DNA from: Bos javanicus
Lineage: Eukaryota > Chordata > Mammalia > Artiodactyla > Bovidae
Reading direction: 5' to 3'
Length of the DNA stretch: 64,000 nucleotides
Assembly (NCBI RefSeq): GCF_032452875.1
Contig: NC_083885.1
Span: forward strand, 29,367,925 to 29,431,924
In this document: piece after piece, positions 54,785 to 64,000 of the stretch
Layout: the number at the start of each line of letters is the position of its first letter
Position numbering within the stretch: position 1 is the first letter of the stretch
The notes under the pieces: model-generated
What the model saw: the letters and a program-made list of their open reading frames with translations, nothing else
The model's database searches: none
Told to the model about the DNA's origin: nothing
Translations under genes and position numbers: made by a program

Positions 54785-55140
54785 TTTCCTGAGATAACTC
54801 TTCATTTCTTCCAAAATATTTAGAGCAGTGAGCTGAGCTTTTTGAACACTTTTAAGTAATTGTTCAACTTCCTGCTTCATATTGTCTTTTATGACAGCCT
54901 TTGGATTTCTTAATTATTGCATTTTGTCTTTCTCTGGAGCTCTGATAATAAAACTATAGTCTGGCTCACCATTCTTCAGACAGAAGAAAAAATTTAAAAA
55001 GGCTTTCTGCCTTATTTTGTGACACTGCTACATCACCATCCCTCTCTGTCTTTGGAAATAAATTGTTGGCAGATCTGCAATTTCTTCTGTCTGTTCCTCA
55101 GAACCCTTGGCAACATGTCACCTGTTCCAGCAGATTTTTA
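54785..55140 (-). pseudogene. Possible decayed coding fragment, unidentified
   Basis: On the minus strand about 51 codons (roughly 54780-54932) read as a charged, leucine-patterned helix including DNMKQEVEQLLKSVQKAQL and NILEEMKSYLRKRE. Upstream, with a TAA between, comes EPDYSFIIRAPEKDKMQ, and in a shifted frame NKAESLFKFFLLSEEW. The texture resembles a frameshifted pseudogene of a coiled-coil protein. I do not recognise the protein, and chance is a real alternative. Confidence 0.25.
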
Positions 55141-55149
55141 TATTCAGAG

Positions 55150-55550
55150 CACAATTCAGAGCTCAGGAAGAATTCTTTACTGATTTCTTCCAGTCATTAA
55201 TCATTGCCTACAGCCTCACTATTAGGGAAGCATTTCAGTCTACATATGTGCATTCAATTACAGGTTGATTGTTTTAGTTTATGGATTGTCTAGCTACTGT
55301 ATTTCTTTTTCCCCCACCCCTCTCCATTTCTCTCCAGTCCTTAGTTCCTAACTTAGTTCTTCACTGACTTTTATGATAAACGGAAGCATGGGGAGTGGAA
55401 AAGTAAAATAAAATTGTCTTTAGATCACTGTTACTAAAACTACCACCCAAATTTAGGGATATTCAAGCAATTTGTTATGGAATAAATATATTATACAATT
55501 ATTACATTTGCTTCTGTTAGTCTTCCTGTCTCTTTCTGAAAAAGCAGCAT
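55150..55550. other. Unannotated stretch
   Basis: No repeat or gene recognised. Confidence 0.4.
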
Positions 55551-55554
55551 AATG

Positions 55555-55722
55555 AAATGGGAAATTTTGATAAGCTGAGACTCAGACAGCTTGGCTTTGA
55601 ATCCTGGCTCCATCACATAATAGTTGTGGTCTCAGCCAAATATCTGAGACTCAGTTTCTTATCTATGAAATCAATTAATGCCTTGACTTCCCACATGTAT
55701 CATAGAAAAATCAATAATTTAC
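55555..55722 (+). repeat. MIR SINE
   Basis: GCTTTGAATCCTGGCTCCATC, TGGTCTCAGCCAAATATC and GACTCAGTTTCTTATCTATG are in MIR sense order. Confidence 0.7.
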
Positions 55723-55724
55723 AG

Positions 55725-56500
55725 TAAGATCCCCATTTAGAAGCTTTATGATATATATATAAGACCATCTTATTATATAAATTCACAAAAGTTATACCAA
55801 CTCAATCTATGTCATTACACAAGTATTCCAACACTGCTGCTTAAAAATTCACCTGAAAGCTCCGTCACTTAAAATACCCATCACACACTATCATGGTTCT
55901 GGGTGCAGCTGCAGAAGCTCATCTCTCCTGAGCTCACGTTACTGGCTCCAGTCCTTGTATGCTTTCTCTGTGACCCAGACTGAACGGACAGAACCATTTA
56001 GGGAAGCTCTTTTCATAGCAATAGCAGAAATCAGGAGGCCCAAAGTTCAGTGGAACAGGCACTTTCCAAACCCCACTTTGTTCTATGTCTGCTCATAATT
56101 CATTTGCTAAGTAACATCACATTGGCAAGTTCAAAAAGAGACAGGGAAGTACATTCTGGCTTCAGAGGGAGAGACTGTGAAATTACACAGCAAGAGCATA
56201 GATACAGGAAAGGTGAAGTACTGGGGACAAAAATCCTGTTTATCCCACTTCTAATGACTATTCCAGATTCTGTCTGTCCTCTCCAGCTATCTGTCCTCTG
56301 GCCATCTACATGCCACTCACCCTTTAATATTTCTCATGTAAGAGGACATGATGTTTTATTGGAATCTTCAGTTTGTATTGTGAGAATGAACCTTATTAAT
56401 TACATATTATACACAGACACCCATGCAGTATATATTTTTAGGCAAGCCCATTTATATAAAATATTCAAAATGATTGATTTCTTCTTGCCATTTGAGAGGA
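55725..56500. other. Unannotated stretch, possibly an old transposon remnant
   Basis: CATCACACACTATCATGGTTCTGGG and nearby pieces give a faint impression of an old mammalian repeat. The 151-codon plus-strand frame (56050-56505) starts with a hydrophobic segment but has no recognised domain and runs into a SINE boundary. Confidence 0.3.
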
Positions 56501-56507
56501 CATAATT

Positions 56508-56707
56508 GGGCTTCCCTGGTGGCTCGAATAGTAAAGAATCTGCTTGCAATATGGGAGACCCAGATTCAATCCCTGGGTCAGGAAGATCCCCTGGAGAAGG
56601 GAATGGCAACCTGCTACAGTATTCTTGCCTGGAGAATCCCATGGAACCTGACAGGCTACAGTCCATGGGATCACAAAGAGTCGAACATGACTGAGCAACT
56701 AACACTG
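56508..56707 (+). mobile_element. Bov-tA SINE
   Basis: Sense Bov-tA: GGGCTTCCCTGGTGGCTCG, TTCAATCCCTGGGTCAGG, ending GAGCAACTAACACTG. TSD unclear. Confidence 0.94.
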
Positions 56708-57480
56708 AAATGCTTAATCTTCCATAAACAAATTTTCAATGTAACAGGGCTATATCATTGAACAAATTTGAGTAAAAAAAATTCTTGCTTGCAAATATTT
56801 CTAGGTTTCTCATATATTTGTTTGCCTTCTTATATGTAAAGCAATACACAGACACATACCTGAACTTTTGCAACCTAGGTCCTTGTGATACTGTGATTTA
56901 TAATAGGAATATATTTTTGGGCTTCATCCAGGTTTTTGACATGGACAGATCTCCTGAGACTGTTGAAATTTCCTAGGCCCTGACAGTGATAAAGGTGCCT
57001 ATTGTTATGTTAATAGTGTGACTTTTGGAAAGCACCCAGGTAAATTTAGGAGTAGGGGCTGGTGTCTGGAAAACCCAACTATGTGACCAAAGGGTTGGAA
57101 CTTTGAGCTTAACCATTACCCCCGAACTCTGATGAGAGGAGTGGAGCTGGAGGTGGAATCAGTTGCCAGTGGCCGATGATTTATTCAATCATGACTATGT
57201 AATGAAGCCTCTATTAAAAAAACAAACAAACAAGCAAGCAAAAAAACCCCAAAGCATGGCTTTCTGAGAGCTTCAGGATTGATGGACGTGTAGAGATTTG
57301 GGGGAGAGTTGGCCAACAGAGAAAGCATGGAAGCCACACGCACTTTCCCTATACCTTACCCTATGCAGCTCTTTCATCTGGCTGTTTCTGAGTTATAGCC
57401 TATTGTAACCTACTAAGTAAAATGTTCCTCTAAATTCTGTGCATTGCTCTATCAAACCCAGGGAAGGTGGGTTTGATTTG

Positions 57481-57490
57481 TGGTGGGCCA
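57481..57490. repeat. Left TSD of U4 retropseudogene
   Basis: TGGTGGGCCA is repeated exactly at 57782-57791. Confidence 0.85.
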
Positions 57491-57500
57491 AGCTTTGCAC

Positions 57501-57699
57501 CAGGGCTTCCCTAATGGCTCAGCTGGTAAAGAATCTGCCTGCAGTACAGGAGACCTGGGTTCGATCCCTGGGTTGGGAAGATCCCCTGGAGAAGGGAACA
57601 GCTGCCCACTCCAGTATGCTGGGCTGGAGAATTCCATGGACTGTATAGTCAATGGGGTTGCAAAGAGATGGACACGACTGAGTGACTTTCACTTTCACT
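57501..57699 (+). mobile_element. Bov-tA SINE inside U4 pseudogene
   Basis: Sense Bov-tA of the GACTGTATAGTC / GACTTTCACTTTCACT type. Its TSD, AGCTTTGCAC (57491-57500 and 57700-57709), is the first ten bases of U4, showing insertion at U4 position 10. Confidence 0.96.
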
Positions 57700-57781
57700 A
57701 GCTTTGCACAGTGGCAGTATCATAGCCAATGAAGTTTATCCAAGGCATGATTATTGCTAATTGAAAACTTCTCCCTATAGC
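57700..57781 (+). ncRNA. U4 snRNA retropseudogene, 3'-truncated
   Basis: AGCTTTGCACAGTGGCAGTATCATAGCCAAT and onward to TTGAAAACTTCTCCCTATAG match the first 80 or so bases of U4 snRNA, including the 5' stem-loop and U6-pairing region. CpG-type decay is visible (GCGCAG to GCACAG, CGTAGCC to CATAGCC). The 3' half with the Sm site is absent. Together with the 10-bp TSD this is a truncated retrocopy, not a gene. Confidence 0.93.
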
Positions 57782-57936
57782 TGGTGGGCCAGCAGCACAG
57801 GAAATAACCTGAGCTTGCTGTTGGAGTTTGAAGTTGAAGTTGGCCTGAGGCCAGAGCCTATGGAATCATTCAGTGCCTCAGTGGACATGAAGTATAAAAT
57901 GCCAGTTTCAGCTCTCAAAGCTTATTTATTTCCCCC

Positions 57937-58083
57937 ATGTTTTTATTATTTATTTATTTATAGTTTTAATCTTTTCAGTCATGCTGCACAGTATGTACAG
58001 TCTAGTGCCCTGACCAGGAATTGAACATGAAACCCCTGTACTGACCGCACAGAATCCTAACCACTGGACCACCAGGGAAGTCC
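57937..58083 (-). mobile_element. CHR-type SINE, antisense
   Basis: TTTATTATTTATTTATTTATAG, GTGCCCTGACCAGGAATTG and CCACTGGACCACCAGGGAAGTCCC in reverse. Confidence 0.87.
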
Positions 58084-58127
58084 CTCTCCAAATTTTTTGT
58101 CCCACCTGAGAGCTTATCCCTCAGTTC

Positions 58128-58268
58128 CTCACTTCTCTGAATTGGTATTCCTCTAGTCATGTCAAACTTTTTTTTAACTCCTAATTCTTAATTTTTGAAA
58201 AAAAAAAATATAATGTAATTTCTCACTTTTTGACTTGGTATTTCTCCAATAATTTCAAACTTTTTTTT
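58128..58268. repeat. Imperfect tandem duplication, period about 94
   Basis: CTCACTTCTCTGAATTGGTATTCC...TCAAACTTTTTTTT (58128-58174) resembles CTCACTTTTTGACTTGGTATTTCTCC...TTCAAACTTTTTTTT (58222-58268). Confidence 0.6.
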
Positions 58269-58289
58269 CTAGTTTTCTGAGTGATAGGG

Positions 58290-59248
58290 CTGCTCCATGG
58301 CTAGTCCTTGACTGTCTGAAACACTACCTTCAACTATAAAGTATTTAAAGAAAAAAAATACAAAAACCACTTTCTAGCTTCCCTTGTACCACCATCCTGC
58401 TTTCCCTAAGGCTGTTATGTAATAGAGTCAGTTAGACTTAATAGAGAACAAATTGGGTGAATTATTTGTAGCTAGCCCAGGAGATAATGCTCCATATTTT
58501 TCAAGGCTTGTTATTCTGTTTAAAGCCACAGGGTTTTAATTATTACTTTGATTTGATCTTTCAAAAGAAACTATGGGAGTAATCACATTTATTTTTTGCC
58601 TTTACATCAGATAGACACTACTTATCCAAAGATGAAGACTTTCACTCATTCAACACAAAGGAGATATGTCACTACTCTGTTTAAAAAAAAAAAAAATTGA
58701 ACAACTTGACTTGTTTTTTCTCTTCCATGTGACACACAGGTTCTAAAATTACATATCAGATATTCTATGCCTTTCGAGATAATATATTGGCTATGAGCAA
58801 CCCTATTATTTTGGTAGAAGTTATTTTAACTTTGGATTTGGGAAAATGTAAATATTACTTCCCAGCCCCCAGCCCAAGACTGTGTGGTTCATGCCTCATT
58901 CAGCCCTCCTGCTATGGTTCCAGTTTTTATCCTTCTCATCACAGAGTATGAAACAGCATATACTTCATGCTCCATTAGTGTACAAATTGTTTCATTTCTC
59001 TTCATTTCTTCCTATCTCTCTCTCTCCTTACCTTTGTCCAAAATCAGTATATGGCACTTAGAAAATATTTTTTTTGATGACTGAACATTTCTCATAGTAA
59101 GTAAATAAGTAACATTTCTCATTTCTCACTCAAAGGGGGCATATTTACTAGATTTCTAGTTCCTTGGTTTACAGTGAAGACCCTTGCTATCCCATGAACC
59201 AGGAAATTTACAAGTAAATTGTGTATTCTCTTTTATTATAACAAGCTA
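58290..59248. other. Unannotated AT-rich stretch
   Basis: A 14-A run at 58683-58696. No gene or family recognised. Confidence 0.4.
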
Positions 59249-59249
59249 A

Positions 59250-59395
59250 GATGCTGCATAGGGTCTGTCTTCAGGGAGCCTACCATCTGGTGAGTCTCAT
59301 TCCTTGCTCATAATGTGCCAGGCACTGTGATCAGCATTTGACAGTCATTGAATAAATATTCACTTAAATGTGTGGTTGAATGAAAAGAAGGAAAT
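59250..59395 (+). repeat. L2 LINE 3' end
   Basis: TCATAATGTGCCAGGCACTGTG, then CATTGAATAAATATTCACTT and GTTGAATGAA match the L2 3' terminus. Confidence 0.6.
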
Positions 59396-59406
59396 AAACT
59401 GCTGAT

Positions 59407-59461
59407 GGCTGCTGCTGCTAAGTTGCTTCAGTCGTGTCCGACTCTGTGCAACCCCATAGAG
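59407..59461 (-). mobile_element. BOV-A2/BovB-tail fragment, antisense, 55 bp
   Basis: GCTGCTGCTGCTAAGTTGC, TTCAGTCGTGTCCGACTC and ACCCCATAGA are the BOV-A2 3' end in reverse; the copy is truncated after about 55 bases. Confidence 0.9.
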
Positions 59462-59464
59462 TGA

Positions 59465-60005
59465 CCATGAAATTAAAAGAATTAGATGTTTCAAATACGT
59501 ATTATCAAGTTATACTAACTTAATGTGTCCACCTGCACAATAGTAATGCCTTTCATATGAGTACAAGGTCCGGATCCCTGTTTTACTTTATTACTCTGGG
59601 TGAGGCATGGTGAGACCAGATGCAGATAAAAGAGAGAGAAACCAGGAAGAATCCACAAACAGAAAGAGTTATGTTGTGCTTACAGCTTCCTGGAGATAGC
59701 ACAGAGTACCCTGCAGAGCCACTCAGGGGAAGGATTAGGACTGGTCATAAAGCAGAAGCGAGGGGCACTGAGGAAAAGAATTTTACCATGGTTTCTATGG
59801 GAAGAAAAGACTGAGGCATGGCCAGTAGGTTTAGAGTTGATTTATCTAAATAATTTCAGCATGCTCTGGGGTATCAGTGTTGTCCCTGGTTTTCTGGTAT
59901 CAGACTCTGGGAGACTAGCATGGGTGTGTAGTGAACCAGACTGTAAGAGTTAAGTAAGGGAAGTATTGGGGATGTTGACTTAATCTGCCAGACAGAAGAG
60001 GGAAA
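59465..60005. other. Unannotated stretch
   Basis: A 64-codon charged frame at 59620-59814 has no recognised domain. Confidence 0.4.
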
Positions 60006-60010
60006 TGAGG

Positions 60011-60118
60011 GACTTCCCTGATGGTCTAGTGGTTAAGAATCTGCACTCCCAATGCAACATTTGTTCCCTGGTCAGGGGATCCCACATGCTGTGAGCCATG
60101 GCCAAATACAGAAAAGAA
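60011..60118 (+). mobile_element. CHR-type SINE
   Basis: GGGACTTCCCTGATGGTCTAG, TGGTTAAGAATCTGCACTCCC and GATCCCACATGCTGTGAGC. GAAGAGGGAAATGA (left) and GAAAAGGGAACTGA (right, near 60115) may be a decayed TSD. Confidence 0.87.
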
Positions 60119-60124
60119 AAGGGA

Positions 60125-60720
60125 ACTGACTGGCCTCTAGCCAAAGCCTCAAAAACTGGATCAAGACAACACATATACACACATACACAACAGTTCCTGC
60201 ATCCCTCCTTCCAGCTCTGAAAACTTGTCAATGGCCTTGCCGGTACATGCTGCACAAATTTGGAAATCAAAATTTTAAAATAATAATAATAGAAGAGAGA
60301 AAAGAAAGACGGAGAGAGAAGAAAGGAGTAAGCTAATAAAATTTTCTCCTCATTCATGAACAAATTCTTGTAGATACAGTTCCAACTTTTGTAAGTAAGT
60401 AGTTATGCTTGCATATAGTTTCATTTTTTAAAGGTATCTTGGATTCTGAAAGCAGTAGAAAGAGAGATAAGATAAACTCTAAGTAAGAGACTTCTGATTG
60501 TTATCACTCTGTTCAACACTTATTTTCCGCTTCGGAGACAAAGGAAATGTGTAAGAAAAGTAAATGCCTATGCTGTAGATTGATTGTGTTTTTCTGTGAG
60601 CAATAACTTTCTGTTGCGGATCACCCAGTCTGTGGTATTTTCTTATAGCAGCCGGATGGACTAAGTCTATTTTCAAATAACTTAGATTAAGGGAATAAAA
60701 TATTGTTTAATGGACAAGCA
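60125..60720. other. Unannotated stretch
   Basis: A purine-rich GAAA/GAGA run lies at 60290-60330. No gene recognised. Confidence 0.4.
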
Positions 60721-61032
60721 ACATGTTGTTGTTGTTCAGTCACTCAGTCATGTCCGACTCTTTGCTACCCCTCGGCCTGCAGCACGCTAGGCTTTCCTGT
60801 CCTTCAGAATCTCCCCGGAATTTGCTCAAACTCATGTCCACTGAGTCAATGATGCCATCAAACCATCTTATCCTCTGTTGCTCCCATCTCCTCCTGTCCT
60901 CCATCTTTCCCGGCATCAGGGTCTTTTCCAGTAAGTCGGCTCTTTGTATCAGGTGGCCAAAGTATTGGAGCTTCAGCTTCAGCATCAGTCCTTCCAATAA
61001 ATATTCAGGGTTAATTTCCTTTAGGATTGACT

Positions 61033-61190
61033 GGGGCTTCCCTGATAGCCCAGTTGGTAAAGAATCGCCTGCAATACAGTAAACCCCGGTACGATTCCTG
61101 GGTCAGAAGGATCCGCTGGAGGAGGGATAGGTTACCCACTCCAGGATTCTTGGGCTTCCCTTGTGGCTCAGTTGGTAAAGAATCTGCCTG
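61033..61190 (+). mobile_element. Bov-tA dimer fragment inside BovB
   Basis: A Bov-tA unit from GGGCTTCCCTGATAGCCC to CCACTCCAGGATTCTT, then a second unit head (GGGCTTCCCTTGTGGCTCAG to AATCTGCCTG) that stops abruptly at the BovB sequence ATCTCCTTGC. A few BovB bases (TTTG) appear lost at the junction. Confidence 0.88.
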
Positions 61191-61566
61191 ATCTCCTTGC
61201 TGTCCAAGGGACTCTCAGGAGTCTTCTCCAGCACCACAGTTCAAAAGCATTAATTGTTTGACACTCAACCTTCTTTATGGTCCAACTCCCACATCCGTAT
61301 ATGACTACTGGAAAAATCATAGCTTTGACTATACAGACTTTGTTGGCAAAGTGATGTCTTTGCTTTTTAATAAACTGTCTAGGTCTGTCTTAGCTTTTCT
61401 TCCAAGAAACAGGCGTCTTTTAATTTTATGGCTTCAGTCACCATCTGCAGTGGAGCAAAAAAAAATAAAGTCTGCCACTGTTTCCATTGTTTCCCCATCT
61501 ATTTGCCATGAAGTGATAGGACCTGATGCCTTTGTTTTTTGAATGTTGAATTTTAAGCCAGCTTTT

Positions 61567-61893
61567 TCACTCTCTTCTTTCAATTTCATCAAGAGGCTCC
61601 TTTAGATCCTTTTTACTTTCTGCCATTAGGGTGGTGTCATCTGCATATCTGAGGTTATTGATATTTCTCTTGGCAATCTTGATTCCCGTTTGTGATTCAT
61701 TCAGCCCAGCATTTTGCGTGATGTACTCTGCATATAAGTTAAATAAGCAGGGTGACAATATACAACCCTGAAATATTCCTTTCCCAATTTTGAACCAGTC
61801 CATTTTTCCATGTCGGGTTCTAGCTGTTCCTTCTTGACCTATGTTCAGATTTCTCAGAAGGCAGGTAAAGTGGTCTGGTATTCCCATTTCTGG
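61567..61893 (-). pseudogene. BovB RT palm fragment with intact YADD
   Basis: About 108 BovB codons: MGIPDHFTCLLRNLNIGQEG, GIFQGCILSPCLF, NLRYADDTTL and LMAESKKDL. The open frame extends 26 more codons upstream into flanking non-BovB DNA by chance. The endonuclease and fingers are absent. Confidence 0.85.
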
Positions 61894-61894
61894 T

Positions 61895-62254
61895 ATTTCC
61901 ATTTGTTGATGACATTGGAAAACCAAGTAGAAACAGTTAGCAAATGTTATGCAATATCTCTCATCATTCACTAAAATAAGGCTTATGAATTTTAATTGTA
62001 AAGATTTGAAAACTTATCTTGGGTTATAGATAGGTTTCTTATAGAGAAATTTTCTTTTGATAATATCAGAATTTATTTTCCTATAAAGTTTAGTCTGGCA
62101 AGAGAAGAGAGAAGAAGAAAAAGAAAAATATACAAACACATACACAAACCAACAATGAGCATTACCTTCCTTGACACTTCCTAGTGCTAACCATTGACTT
62201 GTCACCTGAAGGGAAAATTTTGTCAGAAGACAAAGATCCCAATACAATTAAACT
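61895..62254. other. Unannotated stretch
   Basis: A run of AGAAGAAAAAGAAAAAT lies near 62111-62130. No gene recognised. Confidence 0.4.
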
Positions 62255-62267
62255 TGATATTGAGTCT

Positions 62268-62609
62268 TCAGTTCAGTTCAGTCTCTCAGTCGTGTCTGAC
62301 TCTTTGCGACCCCATGAATCCCAGCATGCCAGGCCTCCCTGTCCATCACCAACTCCTGGAGTTTACCCAAACTCATGTCCATCAAGTTGGTGATGCCATC
62401 CAGCCATCTCATCCTCTGTCATCCCCTTCTTTTCCTGCCCCCAATCCCTCCCAGCATAAAGGTCTTTTCCAATGAGTCAACTCTTCAAATGAGGTGGCCA
62501 GTGTATTGGAGTTTCAGCTTCAGCATCAGTCTTTCCAATGAACACCCAGGACTGATCTCCTTTAGGATGGACTGGTTGGATCTCCCTGCTGTCCAAGGGA
62601 CTCTCAAGA
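62268..62609 (-). mobile_element. BovB 3' fragment
   Basis: From the TTCAG repeats at the 3' end to GGGACTCTCAAGA at the truncation point. A 12-bp perfect TSD, GATATTGAGTCT, lies at 62256-62267 and 62610-62621. Confidence 0.96.
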
Positions 62610-62624
62610 GATATTGAGTCTAAC

Positions 62625-63145
62625 TACTTGTATTTTTCTTAAAAATATCATGCTGTTGTAAAAACCAGTTGTTAATGAGGTGATTGACTCTGAATGTCAC
62701 CTCAGTTGCTTTCTAATTTTTTTTAAGCATAATTTTTCAAGCTTTTAACCATAAATTGAATTCTACATGATATGTTGTCATACATTCTAAGTAGAGATAA
62801 AAATATGAAAATGTGCCATCCAGTTTTCCTGATACTACTGGTTTTCATTGGAATACAATGTAATGAGAGACCGCCGTAGTGGCCACCTATGTTGAATCTG
62901 CTGTGTAACCTACTGAGTCAAACAGTCAACAGTTGCCAGGTGGATGTCTAACAATGTACGGCACATTTAAGGGGACACTTTAAATGCTTTATTGGAATCC
63001 TGATCATGAACTTCCACATTTTTTCCTTCTCTTTAATATCAATCATCAAGAGTTTGCATGTTTTATTATAATTAGAGCACATAGCATGGAGTTGGAGAAA
63101 CAGAAGGAAAACTATGAGCTGTGGAAGAGAATATCTCCAGGATTT
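62625..63145. other. Unannotated stretch
   Basis: No repeat or gene recognised. Confidence 0.4.
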
Positions 63146-63149
63146 CCAA

Positions 63150-63275
63150 GTTTATTCATTTTTTATTGTGTTCTTTCAGCATACGTGCATTGTTTTCAAC
63201 ATGTCACATACACTCTTAAGTGCTGAAGGTACAGAGATGAAACCGGTGGTTGCTGTCTTTCAGGGTTATCAGAAC
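63150..63275 (-). repeat. L2-like remnant, antisense
   Basis: CTTAAGTGCTGAAGGTACAGAGATGAAA with an upstream TTATTGTGTTC piece resembles an L2 3' end in reverse. Weak. Confidence 0.35.
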
Positions 63276-63279
63276 AAAT

Positions 63280-64000
63280 TGATTGTGCAGTATCACAGTC
63301 CTCAAGATGAGTTTTGTTTTTAACAAGTGCCCTTGTATCTTTATGTAATGGCTGTATTGACGTATAAATGAAACGTAAAGGATGAGTTACTTGATATGAG
63401 ACTTCAGATGAGAAGGGTCTTTTATCTTGAGCACCCTGTTCATGTGAGGATGTAAACAGCATGTATTATGGTTGCAAAATATTACAGAAGCAAATATATG
63501 AGTAATGCTGGAGTAGAATTTGCAAAATGGAGACACGCAAGAGATAAAGCTGTGCAAAACATTTAATAACTTTGAAAAGACTGAGTCATTAAAATTTTGA
63601 CAGAATAATATCAGGATAAGATTTAATTGTTACTGTAATGACTACCTGATTCTTCTATAGAATGGATTACAGAGTATGCCAGTGAATTGTTTGTGTATTT
63701 TTCAGTCTATTACCTGACCTTCTCTTGTTCTGGTCTCATTTTCAGGGTAATCATGTTTTCCAGAAACTTCTTTCCTCTGACTTCTAGTGTTCTTCGTTCA
63801 GTAAGACTCCCAGGTAGAAGTCTGGAAGGGAGAGAGAAATGATGTATTTTTAACCTTTCTTTTGGCTTTCTTGTTGCCACTGACAATGACTACCTTATTT
63901 GTCAGATCCAACTGTCCTTCTCCTCCCTCCATCATTACATTTCACGTGGAAAGCTTGTGTTCTGGCTCCTTTCAGATGATTCTTCATTAATGGGTCTGGT
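63280..64000. other. Unannotated stretch to window end
   Basis: No repeat or gene recognised. Confidence 0.4.

Larger units (their letters stand above)
56985..57905 (+). mobile_element. Ancient endogenous-retrovirus-type LTR, interrupted
   Basis: Pieces in order: AAAACCCAACTATGTGACC, TCAATCATGACTATGTAATGAAGCCTC, GAGAGCTTCAGGATTGATGG, TTACCCTATGCAGCTCTTTCATCTGGC, GTTTCTGAGTTATAGCC and GCAGCACAGGAAATAACC. I recognise the order from an old mammalian solo LTR, family uncertain. It is interrupted at 57491-57781 by the U4 retropseudogene and its SINE. No internal retroviral genes are present. Confidence 0.6.
60723..61893 (-). mobile_element. Older BovB copy with nested Bov-tA dimer
   Basis: The 3' end begins TGTTGTTGTTCAGTCACTC. 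It is interrupted at 61033-61190 by a Bov-tA and continues through the C-terminal region and RT palm to about 61893, where it is truncated. No convincing TSD. Confidence 0.9.

Noticed and set aside
56050..56505. 151-codon open frame with a hydrophobic N-terminus resembling a signal peptide
   Set aside because: No recognisable domain and no exon or promoter structure. It ends at a SINE boundary, and one frame of this length is expected by chance in 64 kb.
57700..57781. Functional U4 snRNA gene
   Set aside because: The 3' half and Sm site are missing, a SINE splits the 5' end and a TSD marks it as a retrocopy.
1..64000. CRISPR array, bacterial operon, phage or plasmid features
   Set aside because: No spaced direct repeats of CRISPR type and no operon structure; the content is typical of a ruminant nuclear genome.

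Overview
The window is nuclear DNA from a ruminant artiodactyl (cattle, sheep, goat or a close relative; I cannot tell which). The evidence is the repeat content: BovB (RTE-type) LINEs, BOV-A2 and Bov-tA SINEs, cetartiodactyl CHR-type SINEs and a ruminant L1 3' end, on top of older mammal-wide MIR, L2, MER20, Tigger-like and HAL1 remnants. I find no intact host protein-coding gene, no functional RNA gene, no CRISPR array and nothing bacterial. Nearly all longer open frames are pieces of BovB reverse transcriptase or chance readings through SINEs. This looks like intergenic or deep intronic DNA.

Layout. 1-320: end of a BovB copy entering from the left. 320-10.9 kb: mostly unique AT-rich DNA with a dimeric Bov-tA, three BOV-A2 copies, MIRs, a hAT fragment, a Tigger-like element and a ruminant L1 insertion with a probable 3' transduction (7316-7757). 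10944-14720: an almost full-length minus-strand BovB, with a GC-rich tandemly repeated 5' region and a 10-bp target-site duplication (TSD). 15.0-19.3 kb: two more minus-strand BovB copies, the first set between TG microsatellites. 20-35 kb: BOV-A2, Bov-tA, L1, MER20, CHR and three BovB copies (24.9, 26.5, 31.4 kb). 35.1-37.4 kb: a near-complete HAL1 carrying a Bov-tA that itself carries a BovB fragment. 39.3-39.8 kb: a BovB/BOV-A2 chimera. 42.2-42.6 kb: a tRNA-Ala-like sequence joined to a Bov-tA inside a single TSD pair. 44.9-48.0 kb: a run of SINEs. 48.6-50.9 kb: an ancient minus-strand L1 with a Bov-tA that contains an inverted copy of nearby L1 sequence. 52.2-53.3 kb: a BovB with an intact RT catalytic motif. 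57.0-57.9 kb: an LTR holding a truncated U4 snRNA retropseudogene that was then hit by a Bov-tA. 60.7-62.6 kb: two minus-strand BovB fragments. The rest is featureless at this level.

The elements do not form a pathway but do form a parasite chain. BovB encodes the endonuclease/reverse transcriptase; BOV-A2 and Bov-tA share its 3' end and are thought to be mobilised by it; the L1 machinery explains the L1, HAL1, CHR and U4 copies. I see no previously undescribed multi-gene system. The most unusual objects are composite or rearranged retroposons: the tRNA-Ala/Bov-tA composite, the BovB/BOV-A2 chimera, the fold-back inverted insertion at 50.2 kb, the L1 3' transduction and the U4/Bov-tA nest. 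Family names are by recognition, and boundaries without a TSD are accurate to about 10-20 bases.
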